NCBI GenBank assembly: GCA_048213135.1
Contig: PS015009.1
Location: 2,108,001 to 2,172,000 of the forward strand
From: Reclinomonas americana ATCC 50394
Taxonomy: Eukaryota > Jakobida > Jakobea > Jakobida
DNA length: 64,000 bases
Direction: 5' to 3'
The notes below the pieces were generated by a model, which did not search any database, was not told the origin of the DNA, and saw only the letters and a list, made by a program, of their open reading frames with translations. The number at the start of each line of letters is the position of its first letter. Within the stretch, counting starts at the first letter, position 1. Both the position numbers and the translations under genes were made by a program. Positions 17,096 through 27,600 of the stretch are shown piece by piece.

Positions 17096-17512
17096 ATGGC
17101 ACACAGCAATAAAATACATGAAGGCCGCAATGTAAAGCGGTTCCGCGAAATGCTCGGCATCAAGCAAGACACCCTTGCCTTCGAACTCGGCGACGACTGG
17201 ACGCAGAAAAAGATCTCCCTCCTCGAACAAAAGGAAACCATCGAGCCCGATATTCTCTCCCTCGTTTCCGGCGTGCTTAAAATACCGGTGGAGGCGTTTC
17301 AGAATTTTGATGAGGAGCAGGCGGTTAATATTATTTCGAACACTATTAATAATCATGACCAAAGTGCTGTGATTCAGTATAATCCTGTTTTTAACCCTAT
17401 TGAGAAGTGGTTAGAAGCTTTGGAGGAGATTAAGCGGCTAAATGCTGAAGTAATTAAGGAAAAGGAATCTAAAATTAAACTTTTAGAAGAGATCATCAGG
17501 AGTAAAGTTTAG
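17096..17512 (+). CDS. XRE-family helix-turn-helix regulator with coiled-coil tail
   Basis: I place the start at ATG 17096 (138 residues), because the 38 codons upstream in the same frame (from 16982) are not protein-like. Residues about 9-70 form a Cro/CI helix-turn-helix (NVKRFREMLGIKQDTLAFELGDDWTQKKISLLEQKE). The C-terminal third (WLEALEEIKRLNAEVIKEKESKIKLLEEII) is a coiled coil, likely for dimerisation. It is divergent from the SymE-like gene and could repress it, by analogy with many small regulator/effector pairs; this is inference. Confidence 0.8.
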   Translation: MAHSNKIHEGRNVKRFREMLGIKQDTLAFELGDDWTQKKISLLEQKETIEPDILSLVSGVLKIPVEAFQNFDEEQAVNIISNTINNHDQSAVIQYNPVFNPIEKWLEALEEIKRLNAEVIKEKESKIKLLEEIIRSKV

Positions 17513-17552
17513 CGGCTCTAAATAATGCTAAGTGTACCGTATCTGCCATTCC

Positions 17553-18206
17553 TTATCGCCTCGTTTTTACAAACTTTTGCTTTTTTGTTTCCTCTTTAAT
17601 GGCCAGGCTAATGAGGTCAGCCAGTTTATTAAGGGCGGAGTTTATATTATACTCGTAGTTGATATTCTTGCCTTTGCCAAAGCCAATTTCTTTTTCAAAG
17701 TAATATTCATCAAGGTCTTTATCTATTCGGGTGTCTTGCCTAATGATCATCCTGATGCTTTGATGTCGGGAATGATCAACGGTTGATGAATAAATTTTCT
17801 CCTTCCCGTTCTCGGTTACTTTGTATTGGGGTTCTTTTATCGTTTCTTTTTTGATGGTGTCTTCATTGTTGAAATAAAATCTCCAGAAATTGTCGTTGTT
17901 TAATTGAATTGTTGAATAGTCGAAGCAGTTGTCTTTTCTTGTCAGGTAGGTTCTGCCCTTGTCGAGCCAGATAATATAGGTTGGAAGAAAAAGCCCGCCC
18001 TCAAAATTGCATTTGTCTTCGCTCTTGAAATTGTAAATGCAGCCCACGCAATAGCTCTGGTATATACATACGGTGTCTATATTCTTTGTTTTCAGATCCA
18101 GTACAAACCTGTTGGCCAGCGAGTCCACCTCGTTAGTGGCCTGTCCATAAACAAAGCCAGACAAGAAGATGGTTGCGGAAAGAAGTATCAGTTTAAATGA
18201 ATGCAT
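17553..18206 (-). CDS. Secreted Cys-rich protein of unknown function
   Basis: The chosen start is ATG 18204-18206 (217 residues), because it opens a good signal peptide (MHSFKLILLSATIFLSGFVYGQ); the longer frame from 18287 adds 27 unlikely residues running into repeat sequence. The mature protein has a cysteine group, CIYQSYCVGCIYNF then DKCNF and DNCFDY, then a charged region and a helical C-terminus. I recognise no family. It lies between the XRE regulator (convergent) and the second direct repeat, inside the repeat-flanked block. Confidence 0.6.
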   Translation of the reverse strand: MHSFKLILLSATIFLSGFVYGQATNEVDSLANRFVLDLKTKNIDTVCIYQSYCVGCIYNFKSEDKCNFEGGLFLPTYIIWLDKGRTYLTRKDNCFDYSTIQLNNDNFWRFYFNNEDTIKKETIKEPQYKVTENGKEKIYSSTVDHSRHQSIRMIIRQDTRIDKDLDEYYFEKEIGFGKGKNINYEYNINSALNKLADLISLAIKEETKKQKFVKTRR

Positions 18207-18350
18207 AAATGTAATATCGGTTTTGAGCCAACCTGTCAACACTTTAAAGAAACGAAATTCCTGTGGAATAGTGTGCCGCTGCTTCATACATAGCAGGCAC
18301 AGGTGTTCTGCTCAATTCTCCCGGACTGTGTCCGGCGTGGCCTAAGTTTA

Positions 18351-18582
18351 TTTAGCAGGCGTACAATAGAATTCCAAATGCCGACATCACAGTAGTACAA
18401 CCGCTTAATCAGGGAACAAACCCGGGATCGGGCTGTATTCGATCCCGGGGGTCTTTTTTTGGTACTTTTTTGGACAAGCAAAAAAGTACATAGAAAAGAA
18501 CATAAGAATGATAAGTCTTCACCAATCCAACTTTTCCAGGAATAGACCCAAACTCAGACGAATTTCCTCCGGGATCTCGGTG
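18351..18582. repeat. 232-bp interspersed direct repeat, copy 2
   Basis: Same order of motifs and same orientation as 16499-16726. It differs by a short insertion (GGTACTTTTT) after the hairpin T run. Beyond it, 18583-18865 is AT-rich and I see no gene or known signal there. Confidence 0.85.
18421..18460 (+). terminator. Terminator-like hairpin inside repeat copy 2
   Basis: The perfect 9-bp stem CCCGGGATC / GATCCCGGG is followed by GGTC and seven T. Confidence 0.65.
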
Positions 18583-18865
18583 CTAGTGGCACAAATAAAT
18601 AAATTATTAAGAAGGGTACAAAAAAAATAATTGAAAACTATGCAATTGCATGTCAAAGCATTTTGTGTTTATTTATAGATTAATTTATTAAATTCGTATT
18701 GGAGGCTTTGTCGGGAAACTGGCATTGCCTTTTTTATTGTAAATAAGTTATACTCCAAATCTCGTGATTAGAGTTATCTCCAACTTCCCGAACCACTCTG
18801 TTTCTTAATGGTTTAAAAAGGACACAACTGGAAAGAAGCTATTGGTGATAATATCAACACAGGCG

Positions 18866-19255
18866 TCACATCCCCTTCTCCATCAGCAACACATTAAACC
18901 TGTGCCCGTCTGGGTCAGCAAATCCAAAACCAAAGTAACCGCTCTTGTCCCTTCCCGCTTCCTGGAAGAAGGTTCCGCCTGCGGCCTTTACTTTACCGGC
19001 CCATTCCAATACTTCCTCTTCCGTTTCCGCGGAAAGTGTAAATATGATCTCGTTGCGGGAGCCGGGTGCCAGGTATTCATCGATCTGTGAACCCTCTTCA
19101 AAAAAATGGATAACAAAACCATTATCGCCAAACAGGAAACTGGCCAGTTGGGCATTGTTGAATTTATTGGGTGTAAAACCCAGTTGTGTGTAGAACTGCC
19201 GGGTGCGGTTCGCATCCTTAACGCTGAAATTGGCCCAGATCATTTTTGATTTCAT
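18866..19255 (-). CDS. VOC-family (glyoxalase/bleomycin-resistance fold) protein
   Basis: This 129-residue protein has the two beta-alpha-beta-beta-beta modules of the vicinal oxygen chelate fold: KMIWANFSVKDANRTRQFYTQLGF at the start and GFGFADPDGHRFNVLLME at the end. His27-type metal positions are not conserved in an obvious way, so metal dependence is uncertain. Family members act as glyoxalases, dioxygenases or drug-binding proteins; which applies cannot be said. It is a single gene with a long AT-rich region upstream. Confidence 0.85.
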   Translation of the reverse strand: MKSKMIWANFSVKDANRTRQFYTQLGFTPNKFNNAQLASFLFGDNGFVIHFFEEGSQIDEYLAPGSRNEIIFTLSAETEEEVLEWAGKVKAAGGTFFQEAGRDKSGYFGFGFADPDGHRFNVLLMEKGM

Positions 19256-19433
19256 ATGGTTATGTTTTATAAATAGTAGGTGAAATTATTATGCCACTAT
19301 TCTGGCTGACGGTATATATGCTCTGCCCCATTTAACTATGGTTAACCTTTATTCTCCATATGGCACCTGCAGTTTGTGTTGTTGCACCCGGGGTTTATGC
19401 ACTCGAACGCGTAATTGGTGAACTTTAAACATC

Positions 19434-19580
19434 GGTTTATCTTATCAGAAAGTAGGTTTATCCTGTTACACGTTTTATTTGTTCTATTACACTTTTCATT
19501 TATCTTATTGTAATGAATATTTGTACTTTTTTAGTAACAGTTTTACCTGTTCTAAAGTACATTTTTCCTGTTTAACAGTA
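19434..19580. promoter_or_regulatory. Array of degenerate TTTAyC-TGTT motifs phased at about 21 bp
   Basis: Related motifs start at 19436 (TTTATC), 19457 (TTTATCCTGTTAC), 19474 (TTTATTTGTTCTATTAC), 19499 (TTTATC), about 19519 (TTTGTA), 19542 (TTTACCTGTTCTAAAGTAC) and 19563 (TTTTCCTGTTTAACAG). Most steps are 17-25 bp, near two helical turns. The array lies about 190 bases upstream of an XRE regulator gene and could be its operator set. The rest of 19256-19751 has no gene. Confidence 0.4.
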
Positions 19581-19751
19581 TGTTGATATTATTCCAATGT
19601 AAGTATATGTTCTTTGAAGCTACATTTAACTTCTTTAATAATCCGTATTGTCTGTTTAATATTTAAGTGAACATCCCGTTTTTCTCATTCTCCAGCCACC
19701 GGCCTAGCTTTACACAACCAACACATTATTTTCAATTTAACCGTATTCTGT

Positions 19752-20129
19752 ATGTTATCATTTAACATTGCCGCTGTATTACAGGCACGCGGCATCGAAA
19801 AGCCTTACAGTTATCTTATTAAATCGGGGTTCACGCATACCGTAGCGCACCGGCTGGTATATAATAAGCCCCGTATACTCCGGCTCGATCATGTGGAGTT
19901 GCTTTGCCAGTTGCTCGTTTGCTCACCGCATGACCTCATGGTATGGACGCCCGAAAAAGACCGTACCTACCCGCCCGATCATCCGCTGTATGCACTCAGC
20001 CGCCCCGCCGCCATCCCCGACTGGAAGCAAACCCTGGCCACCATGCCTTACGATCAGTTCAAATCCATGGCCGAAACAATTGCCGCAAAAAAAGAAATGC
20101 CGGGCATGCAGAACAACATACCCGGCTGA
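19752..20129 (+). CDS. XRE-family helix-turn-helix regulator
   Basis: This 125-residue protein has a Cro/CI-type DNA-binding domain at about 4-66 (NIAAVLQARGIEKPYSYLIKSGFTHTVAHRLVYNKPRILRLDHVELLCQLLVCSPHDLMVWTP). A Pro-rich linker and a short helical tail (WKQTLATMPYDQFKSMAETIAAK) follow. The domain wording matches small Bacteroidota regulators that end the helix-turn-helix with a DLLEWTP-like motif. It is downstream of a long AT-rich region containing a phased motif array, and convergent with the trypsin-like protease gene. Confidence 0.8.
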   Translation: MLSFNIAAVLQARGIEKPYSYLIKSGFTHTVAHRLVYNKPRILRLDHVELLCQLLVCSPHDLMVWTPEKDRTYPPDHPLYALSRPAAIPDWKQTLATMPYDQFKSMAETIAAKKEMPGMQNNIPG

Positions 20130-20177
20130 TGACAATTGTCAGGCCTTTTATCATTCAGGATTTTCAGCGCACTTAGG

Positions 20178-21203
20178 TTATGGCAACTTGCCCTTAAGCT
20201 GCGAGGCCCGCGAAACGTCTTCACCATTACACCCGCTGCTGGGGCAGGCATTGCTTATCCTGCAACCATCTTTCTTAATAAAATCAACACCGCCCCGTAC
20301 CAGTATGCCTTCAACTTCATTAGTGCGGGCATTGAAAACCGGCGACCCGGAATTACCGCCATAGGTATCCAGGTTAGCGGTAAAGAACAGCGGGTCGGTA
20401 TTAGTTCTTACGAATGAGCCACCTGCTATCTTCAATGGAAGGCCTACGGGATGCCCGATCACGTATACCGTCTCTTTATCCGCGATCTTTACCGTAGTAT
20501 TTATTTTCAGCTGCCTGTCCTGGGGAATAGTTTCATTGACTTCAATAATGGCATAATCAATACCACCGCTTAATCCCCTGTCAATAATTCTTTTGCCACT
20601 CAGTACAAGTGGTTTTTCAAAAACGGTTTTTACCGTAGTGGGATCCGTGTATTTATAATCAAAAATGAAACGTACCGTTTTCAGGTCATCTTCCGATGTA
20701 ATGCAGTGTCCGGCGGTAACGATAACATTTTTGCCTACGGCAAACCCGCTGCAGAATGACGCTATGGGTTGATCCATAAACCTTTCAGTGGAACAAAGAC
20801 CCATGGCATCTTTAAAAGGAACGGTACTTAACCTGAACCTGTTGTTACTTTCCTTAGTGAGATCAGTTTCGCGAACGAGCGCTACAACACCCTTCGAATT
20901 GTTTTGCCTGTTTGGATCTTTTTCTTCATAAAAATCGATCCTGTCATCGGGCAGATAAATGATTTTCGCTGCTGCAAGCAAAGTATCGAGCGTTACAGTT
21001 TGGCTTATTTCGGCCAATGTTGCATTTGAACTGATGAAAGTGGTGCTGTCTGTTTTTAAAGCAAGCAATGTGTCCATTTGTTCTGTTGTGAACTTTTCGG
21101 CGATCTCTTTCGCTGTCATTTGTTCTGGCTTTGTCTTTTTCTGTTTGCAGGACAGGACACAAAGAGCAAGGATCAGGGCGGAGAAATAGGCAATTGTTTT
21201 CAT
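20178..21203 (-). CDS. Secreted trypsin-like serine protease, lipoprotein
   Basis: The start at ATG 21203 (341 residues) gives a lipoprotein signal with lipobox VLSC and lipidated Cys19; the longer frame from 21323 places 40 unlikely residues before it. The chymotrypsin-fold triad is visible: His166 in VTAGHC, Asp216 in GIDYAII and Ser285 in GGNSGSPV. Residues about 25-125 form a helical pro- or adapter domain. Such S1/S46-like proteases act in the periplasm or at the surface. The gene is single, with part of a dispersed repeat about 190 bases upstream. Confidence 0.87.
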   Translation of the reverse strand: MKTIAYFSALILALCVLSCKQKKTKPEQMTAKEIAEKFTTEQMDTLLALKTDSTTFISSNATLAEISQTVTLDTLLAAAKIIYLPDDRIDFYEEKDPNRQNNSKGVVALVRETDLTKESNNRFRLSTVPFKDAMGLCSTERFMDQPIASFCSGFAVGKNVIVTAGHCITSEDDLKTVRFIFDYKYTDPTTVKTVFEKPLVLSGKRIIDRGLSGGIDYAIIEVNETIPQDRQLKINTTVKIADKETVYVIGHPVGLPLKIAGGSFVRTNTDPLFFTANLDTYGGNSGSPVFNARTNEVEGILVRGGVDFIKKDGCRISNACPSSGCNGEDVSRASQLKGKLP

Positions 21204-21392
21204 AATTGTTTGTTTGCAGCAAAACAAGCCTTTGTACAAAACAGGGTCAACCGTCAAAACACCCATTCCGGTTGATAGGGGTAATCTGCCGGAGAAAGAA
21301 GTGTGATAATCATCTGAGCCCATTTTCTTTTCCTTAGCGCTATTTTTAATGAAAGTGTCCGTTTAGATGAGTACAAAACAGTTCCTGGTGCA

Positions 21393-21514
21393 GAAGCTGC
21401 AGTAGTACAAAAAACACATCAGAGCTTGTCCCGCTGAAAGCGGGAGAACGAACCGGAAAACGGGATGTAATTGTTTTCCGGGGGCTTTTTTTGGACAAGC
21501 AAAAAGAACATAAG
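21393..21514. repeat. Partial interspersed repeat, copy 3
   Basis: It shares AAGCTGCAGTAGTACAA, a terminator-like hairpin and TTTTTTTGGACAAGC with the repeats at 16499 and 18351, and has an extra small hairpin (CCCGCTGAAAGCGGG). The 5' TTTAGCAGGCG and 3' palindromic parts are missing. Confidence 0.75.
21453..21492 (+). terminator. Terminator-like hairpin inside repeat copy 3
   Basis: The perfect 9-bp stem CCGGAAAAC / GTTTTCCGG is followed by GGGC and seven T. The stem differs in sequence from copies 1 and 2 on both arms. Confidence 0.65.
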
Positions 21515-21582
21515 GAACAGTAAACATGCTGTGGCATAACAGCCGGCCTTGGCTCTCTCCAGGATGACAAATAGAAAGCAAT

Positions 21583-21616
21583 AAAAAAAGCCCCGCATTT
21601 CTGCGGGGCCTTTTTT
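21583..21616 (-). terminator. Terminator of the M36 peptidase gene
   Basis: A GC-rich stem (GGCCCCGCA / TGCGGGGC on the minus strand) is followed by seven T, 18 bases beyond the stop codon. Confidence 0.9.
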
Positions 21617-21634
21617 ATGAAAAGGAGTTAACTA

Positions 21635-24600
21635 TTATTGAATAATTACCCTTCCTACTGCCAGGCGGTTACCATTAAGGTCGCCCAGTTCAACCCAGTA
21701 GATACCTTTTCCGAATTTGCTCATGTCCACATCCATGCGGGCATAAGGAGCAGTGATGGTGTTCTGCTGAACAAGCACCCTTGAACCTTTAGCATCATAG
21801 ATAGTCAGACCACGAACCAGGGTATTGGCATTCACACTGTAGTACCTAACCTGGAACCTTCCGGTGTTGGGGTTAGGATAGATGAACACCCTGCCTGTTA
21901 CGGAATCAGAGATCAGTACAGAGTTAGATGTGTTGGTACAACCATTCACATCAGTTACGAACAGGCTGTACAGGCCTAATCCGTCTACGTCAACATTCAG
22001 TGTTGCACCTGTAGCACCAGGAACAACAACACCATTCCTCCTCCAAACGTAAGAAGCTACGCCAGTTGGAGTTACGGTAGAGGTTAAAGTAGTTACCAGA
22101 CCCGGGAACAGCTTGGTGTAAGGAGCAGCTGCGATCACCACGTTTGGTAATGGATTAACTGTGAGCAGGCGTTGTGCAGATGTGATGTTGCCACAAGGAG
22201 CAGCACCTACTACAACTACGCGGTACAGGTAACCGTTCATAGTCGTTGGCGGAGCAGTGATGGTAAGCGTTGCTGAAGTAGCACCGGCGTAAACACCACC
22301 ATTCGCGATCGGAGACCATGTGTTACCGTTGTCGGTGCTCACCTGCCATTGGTAACCAGGAGTAGTACCGGTAGCAGTTACGCTGAAGGTAGCCACTTTG
22401 TCGGTACAAACTGTTACGTTCACTGGTTGAGCAGTGATAGCCACAGGTTGGTTAACAGTTACAGGAACAGTCCTTGACGGAGAAGTACAAGATCCGTTGG
22501 CTACAGTTACAGTGTAGTTGTTTACACCGATAGTAGTCGGGCTTGCATAAACGGTTTGTGCAGGAGCACCAGTGTATGGTATTGTCGCTGCAGCATCAGT
22601 GTACAGACCGGCAGTTGGAGACCAGATACCGGTTGAAGGCACACCGTAAGTGAGGGTGATAGACCATCCGGTCAGCGTACCCAGGTCACCAGGACCGCCA
22701 TCGGCCATAGCCAGTGTCCAGGTTCCGTTAGCCGGAGTTGCAGGAGTACCCCAGATTTCGCTGAAGTTAGCGGCGTCTGAAACAAAGCCTACAGGGTTAT
22801 CGAAGGGGAAGCCCAGTGGGGTTACAGGCGTATTCAGCGCATCAGCCCTGAACGGACCGGTAGGCGCAGTTACACCGTAGCTGTATGGGTTACCCACAGC
22901 AGAGAATGCTGTAGTGGAAGTGTTATTGATCTGTGCATTGTACCAGCCGGAAGCAGGTGTCAGTGACACAGGACCAGTAGCGTTACCACCATTGTATTTG
23001 TACAGGTTCAGCACTTTGGCGCTGGCCGGTGACTTCAGGTTGAAGATCATATCACCAGGGTAAGAGTGCGACATGTTCAGCGCAACAGAGATGCTTGAAA
23101 CAGTAGCGCCTACCGGGATACCGGTTACGTTGATGGTGCTGGTAACACCGTTCGGGGTATTATCAGGAACAGCCACATTGATTGCACCGGAGCTGAACGT
23201 TGCCGTTACAGGAGCCAGTGAAGAAGTGATCTGCAGTTGCTGAATACCACCCAGGCAAATAGTAGCAGATGCCGGAGTTACGATTGGTGCAGGAGGAGTG
23301 TAATTAACCACTACAGAAGCTGAACCCACACAACCGGTAGAACCGTTGGTAGCGGAAACAGTGTAAGTAGTATTGGTTGTTGGCGCTGCGTATACAGTAG
23401 CGGTAGGTGTACCGGCTACATAAGGAGTAGTGGCAGTCGCGTTGGTGTACAATCCTGTAGCAGGGGTCCAGATAAAGTTAGTACCTGTTGCGCTGCTGGC
23501 AGTTAACAGTGTACCATTGATACCGGCAACGCCGCCGCAAACAGGGCCTGCAGGAGCGATGGTTACCACTGGTAACGGATTAACATTCAGGGTTGCTGAA
23601 GTAGAATTGAATACCGGAGAACATGTACCGCTTACAGACAGGCGGAAACGGTAACCATTCATCGCAACAGTTGTTGGGTTGATGGTCAGCGTTGGTGTAT
23701 TAACGCCAGAGTAAGGAGCGGTATTGGTCAGGTTGGTCCATGTACCACCGTTATCAGTGCTTTGCTGCCATTGCAGAACGGCGCCGTCACCAACAGCAGT
23801 AGCAGTGAAGGTAGCAGGCTGGCCTGCGCACACTGTAGTGCCAGATGGAGGAACGGTTACATTCGGACGAGGCAGAACGTTAATGGTGATGCTGGCTTGC
23901 CTTACGCAACCTGCGCCATTATCGTGGTTAACTGTGTAAGTGGTAGTTGTGTTCGGAGACGCTGCAACCGGGTTAGTGGTTGTAGAGCTCAGACCAGCAG
24001 CAGGAGTCCACAGGAAGGTACCTCCTGTAACGATGCCGCCAACACCCGGAACAGTACCGGAGAAACTCATCACAACGTGCATGTTCGGGAAGCCGATAGC
24101 AGCCAGGTCAGTTGGGTTGGCGATACCGCAGCTTGCAGCTGAGATATAGCTTGGACCAGTTTGAGCGGCAGTATTACTTCCGATGAAGAAGCTGTGACCA
24201 GCGGCTTGTCCGCTTGGAGTGAATACTTCCATCACGATGATGTCAGTAGGAGCAACAGTAACTGGTGTACCCAGCGCGCCGGTGAAAATAGTGGCGGCTT
24301 GATCAGGTACAGCAAATGTTTGCGTAGCGATCTGCGTACGGGTACCACCTGGGAAGGCAGCGCCTGTTTGCGTGTAAAGCCTTACGGTTACAGGTTGAGT
24401 AGTACCGGTACCTGCAGCGTTTGCCTGCTCAATAGCGAAGCTTACGTTGCTGATAGTCAGCGCACCTGTCAGACCCAAAGGAGCCAGGTTCATAGCCCTC
24501 CAGTAGCTGTTGTCTGTATGCAGACCAGCTGCGTTACAGGAAACAGAGTTCAGCGCTGTAATGGCATTTGAACTTGATTGTGTTACAGTAACCGGTGTTG

Positions 24601-27600
24601 GGGCGCCCTGTTCGTAAACAGTGAGCCTTGCAGGGTTACCCTGGCAGATAGTAGTGCCCGGGTCAGCAACGATCAGCAGTGTGCTGGAAGCTGTGAAGTT
24701 AACTGTAGCGGTAGAAGAGTTTACAGCTGCACAACCATTGGCCTGAACCACTGCACGGTAGTACATGGTTTGGGTAATGTTGGTGAAGGTGTAAGTAGTA
24801 GTGGTATTGGCGATAGCAGTCCATGGGCCACCAGGGTTGGTAGCAGATTCCCAACGGATAACAGCGCCGGTGTGACCGGTAAGGGTCAGTGTACCACTGT
24901 TGATAGCGCCGCACACGTTAGTAGTAGCAGGGTTAACTGTACCACCAACAGAAGTAGCGATAACGGTCAGAGTAGCCGGGTTACTGTTTACATTGATTGC
25001 AGGGCTGCAACCTGTAGCGATAACACGGTACTGGTAGTTGTTCATACCAGCAGTTACACCAGTCAGTGTAAGCGTGGCAGTGGTAGCGCCGCTGTAGATA
25101 CCACCATTGGTGATATTAACAAAGCCGCTGCCTGTATTTTCCTGCCACTGGTAAGTAACAGGAGCTGTACCGGTAACAGTTACTGTGAAAGAAGCTGTAG
25201 CGGTAGGACAAACACTTGTATTAGATGGGTGAGCAGTGAAGGCCGGGCCTACGCAACCGCCAACAGGAGGAAGGATCTCTGTAACTGTATCAGACAGGTT
25301 GGTCCTTACGTTGGAAGCATTGAAGAGGCTGGACCTCATGTTCACCACAGCAACTGAACGCAGGAGGATATCATCTACCCACCAGCCACCACCCGCAGGA
25401 GCAGTGTTGTCATCAGAAGCTGCACGGAAACGGAACATAGCTGTTTGGTTAGCATAAGCAGCCAGGTTCACTTTTGTTTGGATAAAGGAGCCGCTTGCGC
25501 CGGAGAAGGCTGCCCTTCCGCCGAGCGGGTTGTTGCTGCCTGTACCCATAGAACTGTTATAACCATTCTGGGTCATGTTAGCGCCAAGGTCAGTCCAGTT
25601 GGCACCGCCATTGGTACTGATCTCAACTACGCCACCATCCCATCCTTCTTCTGTATTGTACCTGTGCCAGAAAGAGAAGGCAGGAGGTGTAGCACCCATA
25701 GCAATACCAGAGGTAGTTGCCAGGCGCATATCAGAAGCTACGGTTTGGTCAACGCCAAAGAATGAATTAGGAGCACTGTGGCTTTGTGTATTAACTACTG
25801 TCCACAATGTACCACCTGCAGGAACTGTTGTAGTTGCAGTCCAGGTAGCAGGAATACTTGCGCCGGTTACCTGTTCGTCGAGCAGGTTAGTTGGCGGGAA
25901 GTAGCTGCCCGGGTTCACATTAACAGTGAACTGGTAAGTTTGGATAGTACCAGGAGCCTGGTTAACAGTCCAGCTTACTACGCGGTTACCGGCATTGTAA
26001 GTACCACCGTTGGTAGCGCTTACAAAAGTAACGTTGGTAGGCAGGGTGTCAGTCAGGGTGTAGTTGGTCAGCGTAGCGCACTGAGCGTTAATCGTATTGG
26101 TATACACGATGTTCTGACCTTCAGGAACCTGGGTCATACCGCCCTGTGTCAGGGTCAGCGCACCACCCAGTGTAAAGTCAGGGATCTGGTCAGTTACACT
26201 TGCAGTAGAACCTTCAGATGCGTTGGCACCCATACCCCTTCTGCGGAATGCTTCCCTGATAGCGCAGGAATAAGCGCCGGCATACAGAGCCTGGTCGGCA
26301 GCGAGGATAGCGTTCCTGCCGCTGATAAAGCCCGGGTTACATTGCTGCAGTTTCAAACCTTCAGTTACCAGTTTCAGCGCGATGGTGTTACCGCCGCCGC
26401 CTGCTACGTTGTAAATGTTAGGATTGATGGTACCTACCTGGTTGATGATGTTCCAGGTCATGTCCCACAGAGTAGCACACCAGATTTCACCCCTGTCATG
26501 CGGAGCAGCAGGGATAGAAGCGGCATACACTTTATTGTTAACTGTGAAGTCGGTGCAATAACGCTGAGAACGGATACCCACGCCTGTGATCGGCTGACCC
26601 AGTGCGTATGTACCGATACCCCTCGGAGAGTTGAAACCGGTATTCAGGGTAGATGCAGCCCAGTCCTGGGTAAACATCAGGGAGTAGTAATCGCTCCAGC
26701 CTTCACCCATTTGTTCGGCATTACCCAAACAAGAGGCGGTAGTACCGGTCAAACGGTTACTGATACCATGACCAAATTCGTGAACGATGATACCGTTGTC
26801 TACGTCACCATCCCTTTGCGGGTTGGTCAGTGTCCACAGGTACATCTGCATACGACCACTTCCGCCATCGGCAGGTGTACCGAAGTTGGCATTGTTGGTG
26901 CCGCTTCCGTCCTGTGCTTCTGCGTTTACGTGGTCATTGCCGTTACCGCCACGTCCCATGTTGTTGTCCTGGAAGTTACGGTTAGGCTCATCAAAACCAT
27001 ACTGGTACATAACGTCATGTATGATGTTGTTCCAGTAGAAAAGGTTGGTGATGTTGAATTGCTGATTCTGAATCGGAGTAGTTTGTGTTGGAGCAACAGT
27101 GAAGTCAGGAGTGAAGTTGAAAGTCAGCGGATCCGGTGTAGTGGATTGTGCAGACCTTGAAGGATCACCTGCGTTGTTGTTGTTCCTGTCGTGGTAAGCC
27201 CAAACGTTGTTACCCCTTGAGTAGGTGTAATCGTTGGTACCATCGCTGTGCCATTTTTGTGTAGTGGCGTTGCCGGGAGCGGCAGTCCACGGGTCAGTCC
27301 TTGTTGCGTGAGCACCACCCGGGTGGATAGGGCTTTCAGCAGGGAAAGGAATAACACGGTAAGTAGCGCCGTTGATGATAGAACCGCTTTCTTCTTTTAC
27401 AGATTTGAAATCGAAAAGATCAGAAGTAACGGTTTCTTTCTCTGTTCCGGGATGTACATGCTTAGGCATGAACTTGTGGTTAGGATTATCCCAGTTACAG
27501 TAAACGGTGTAGTTGAGTACACCCAGTGTTTTACCATTGCTGGCATCAATCCTTACGCCCCAGATATCGGAGCTGTTTTTTGGCATAAAATAAACCTGCC

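Noticed and set aside
18284-18481. 65-residue minus-strand ORF and similar ORFs at 16369-16752 and 21346-21581
   Set aside because: They read through the interspersed repeats and hairpins. Their protein similarity to each other reflects the DNA repeat, not coding.
19434-19580. CRISPR-like array
   Set aside because: Motifs are short, degenerate and overlap; there are no constant repeats of 25-40 bp and no cas genes.
24161-27160. Long plus-strand ORFs opposite the M36 gene (up to 460 codons)
   Set aside because: They are antisense shadows of a strongly coding Thr/Gly/Asn-rich frame and have Ser/Arg/Cys-rich, domain-free translations.
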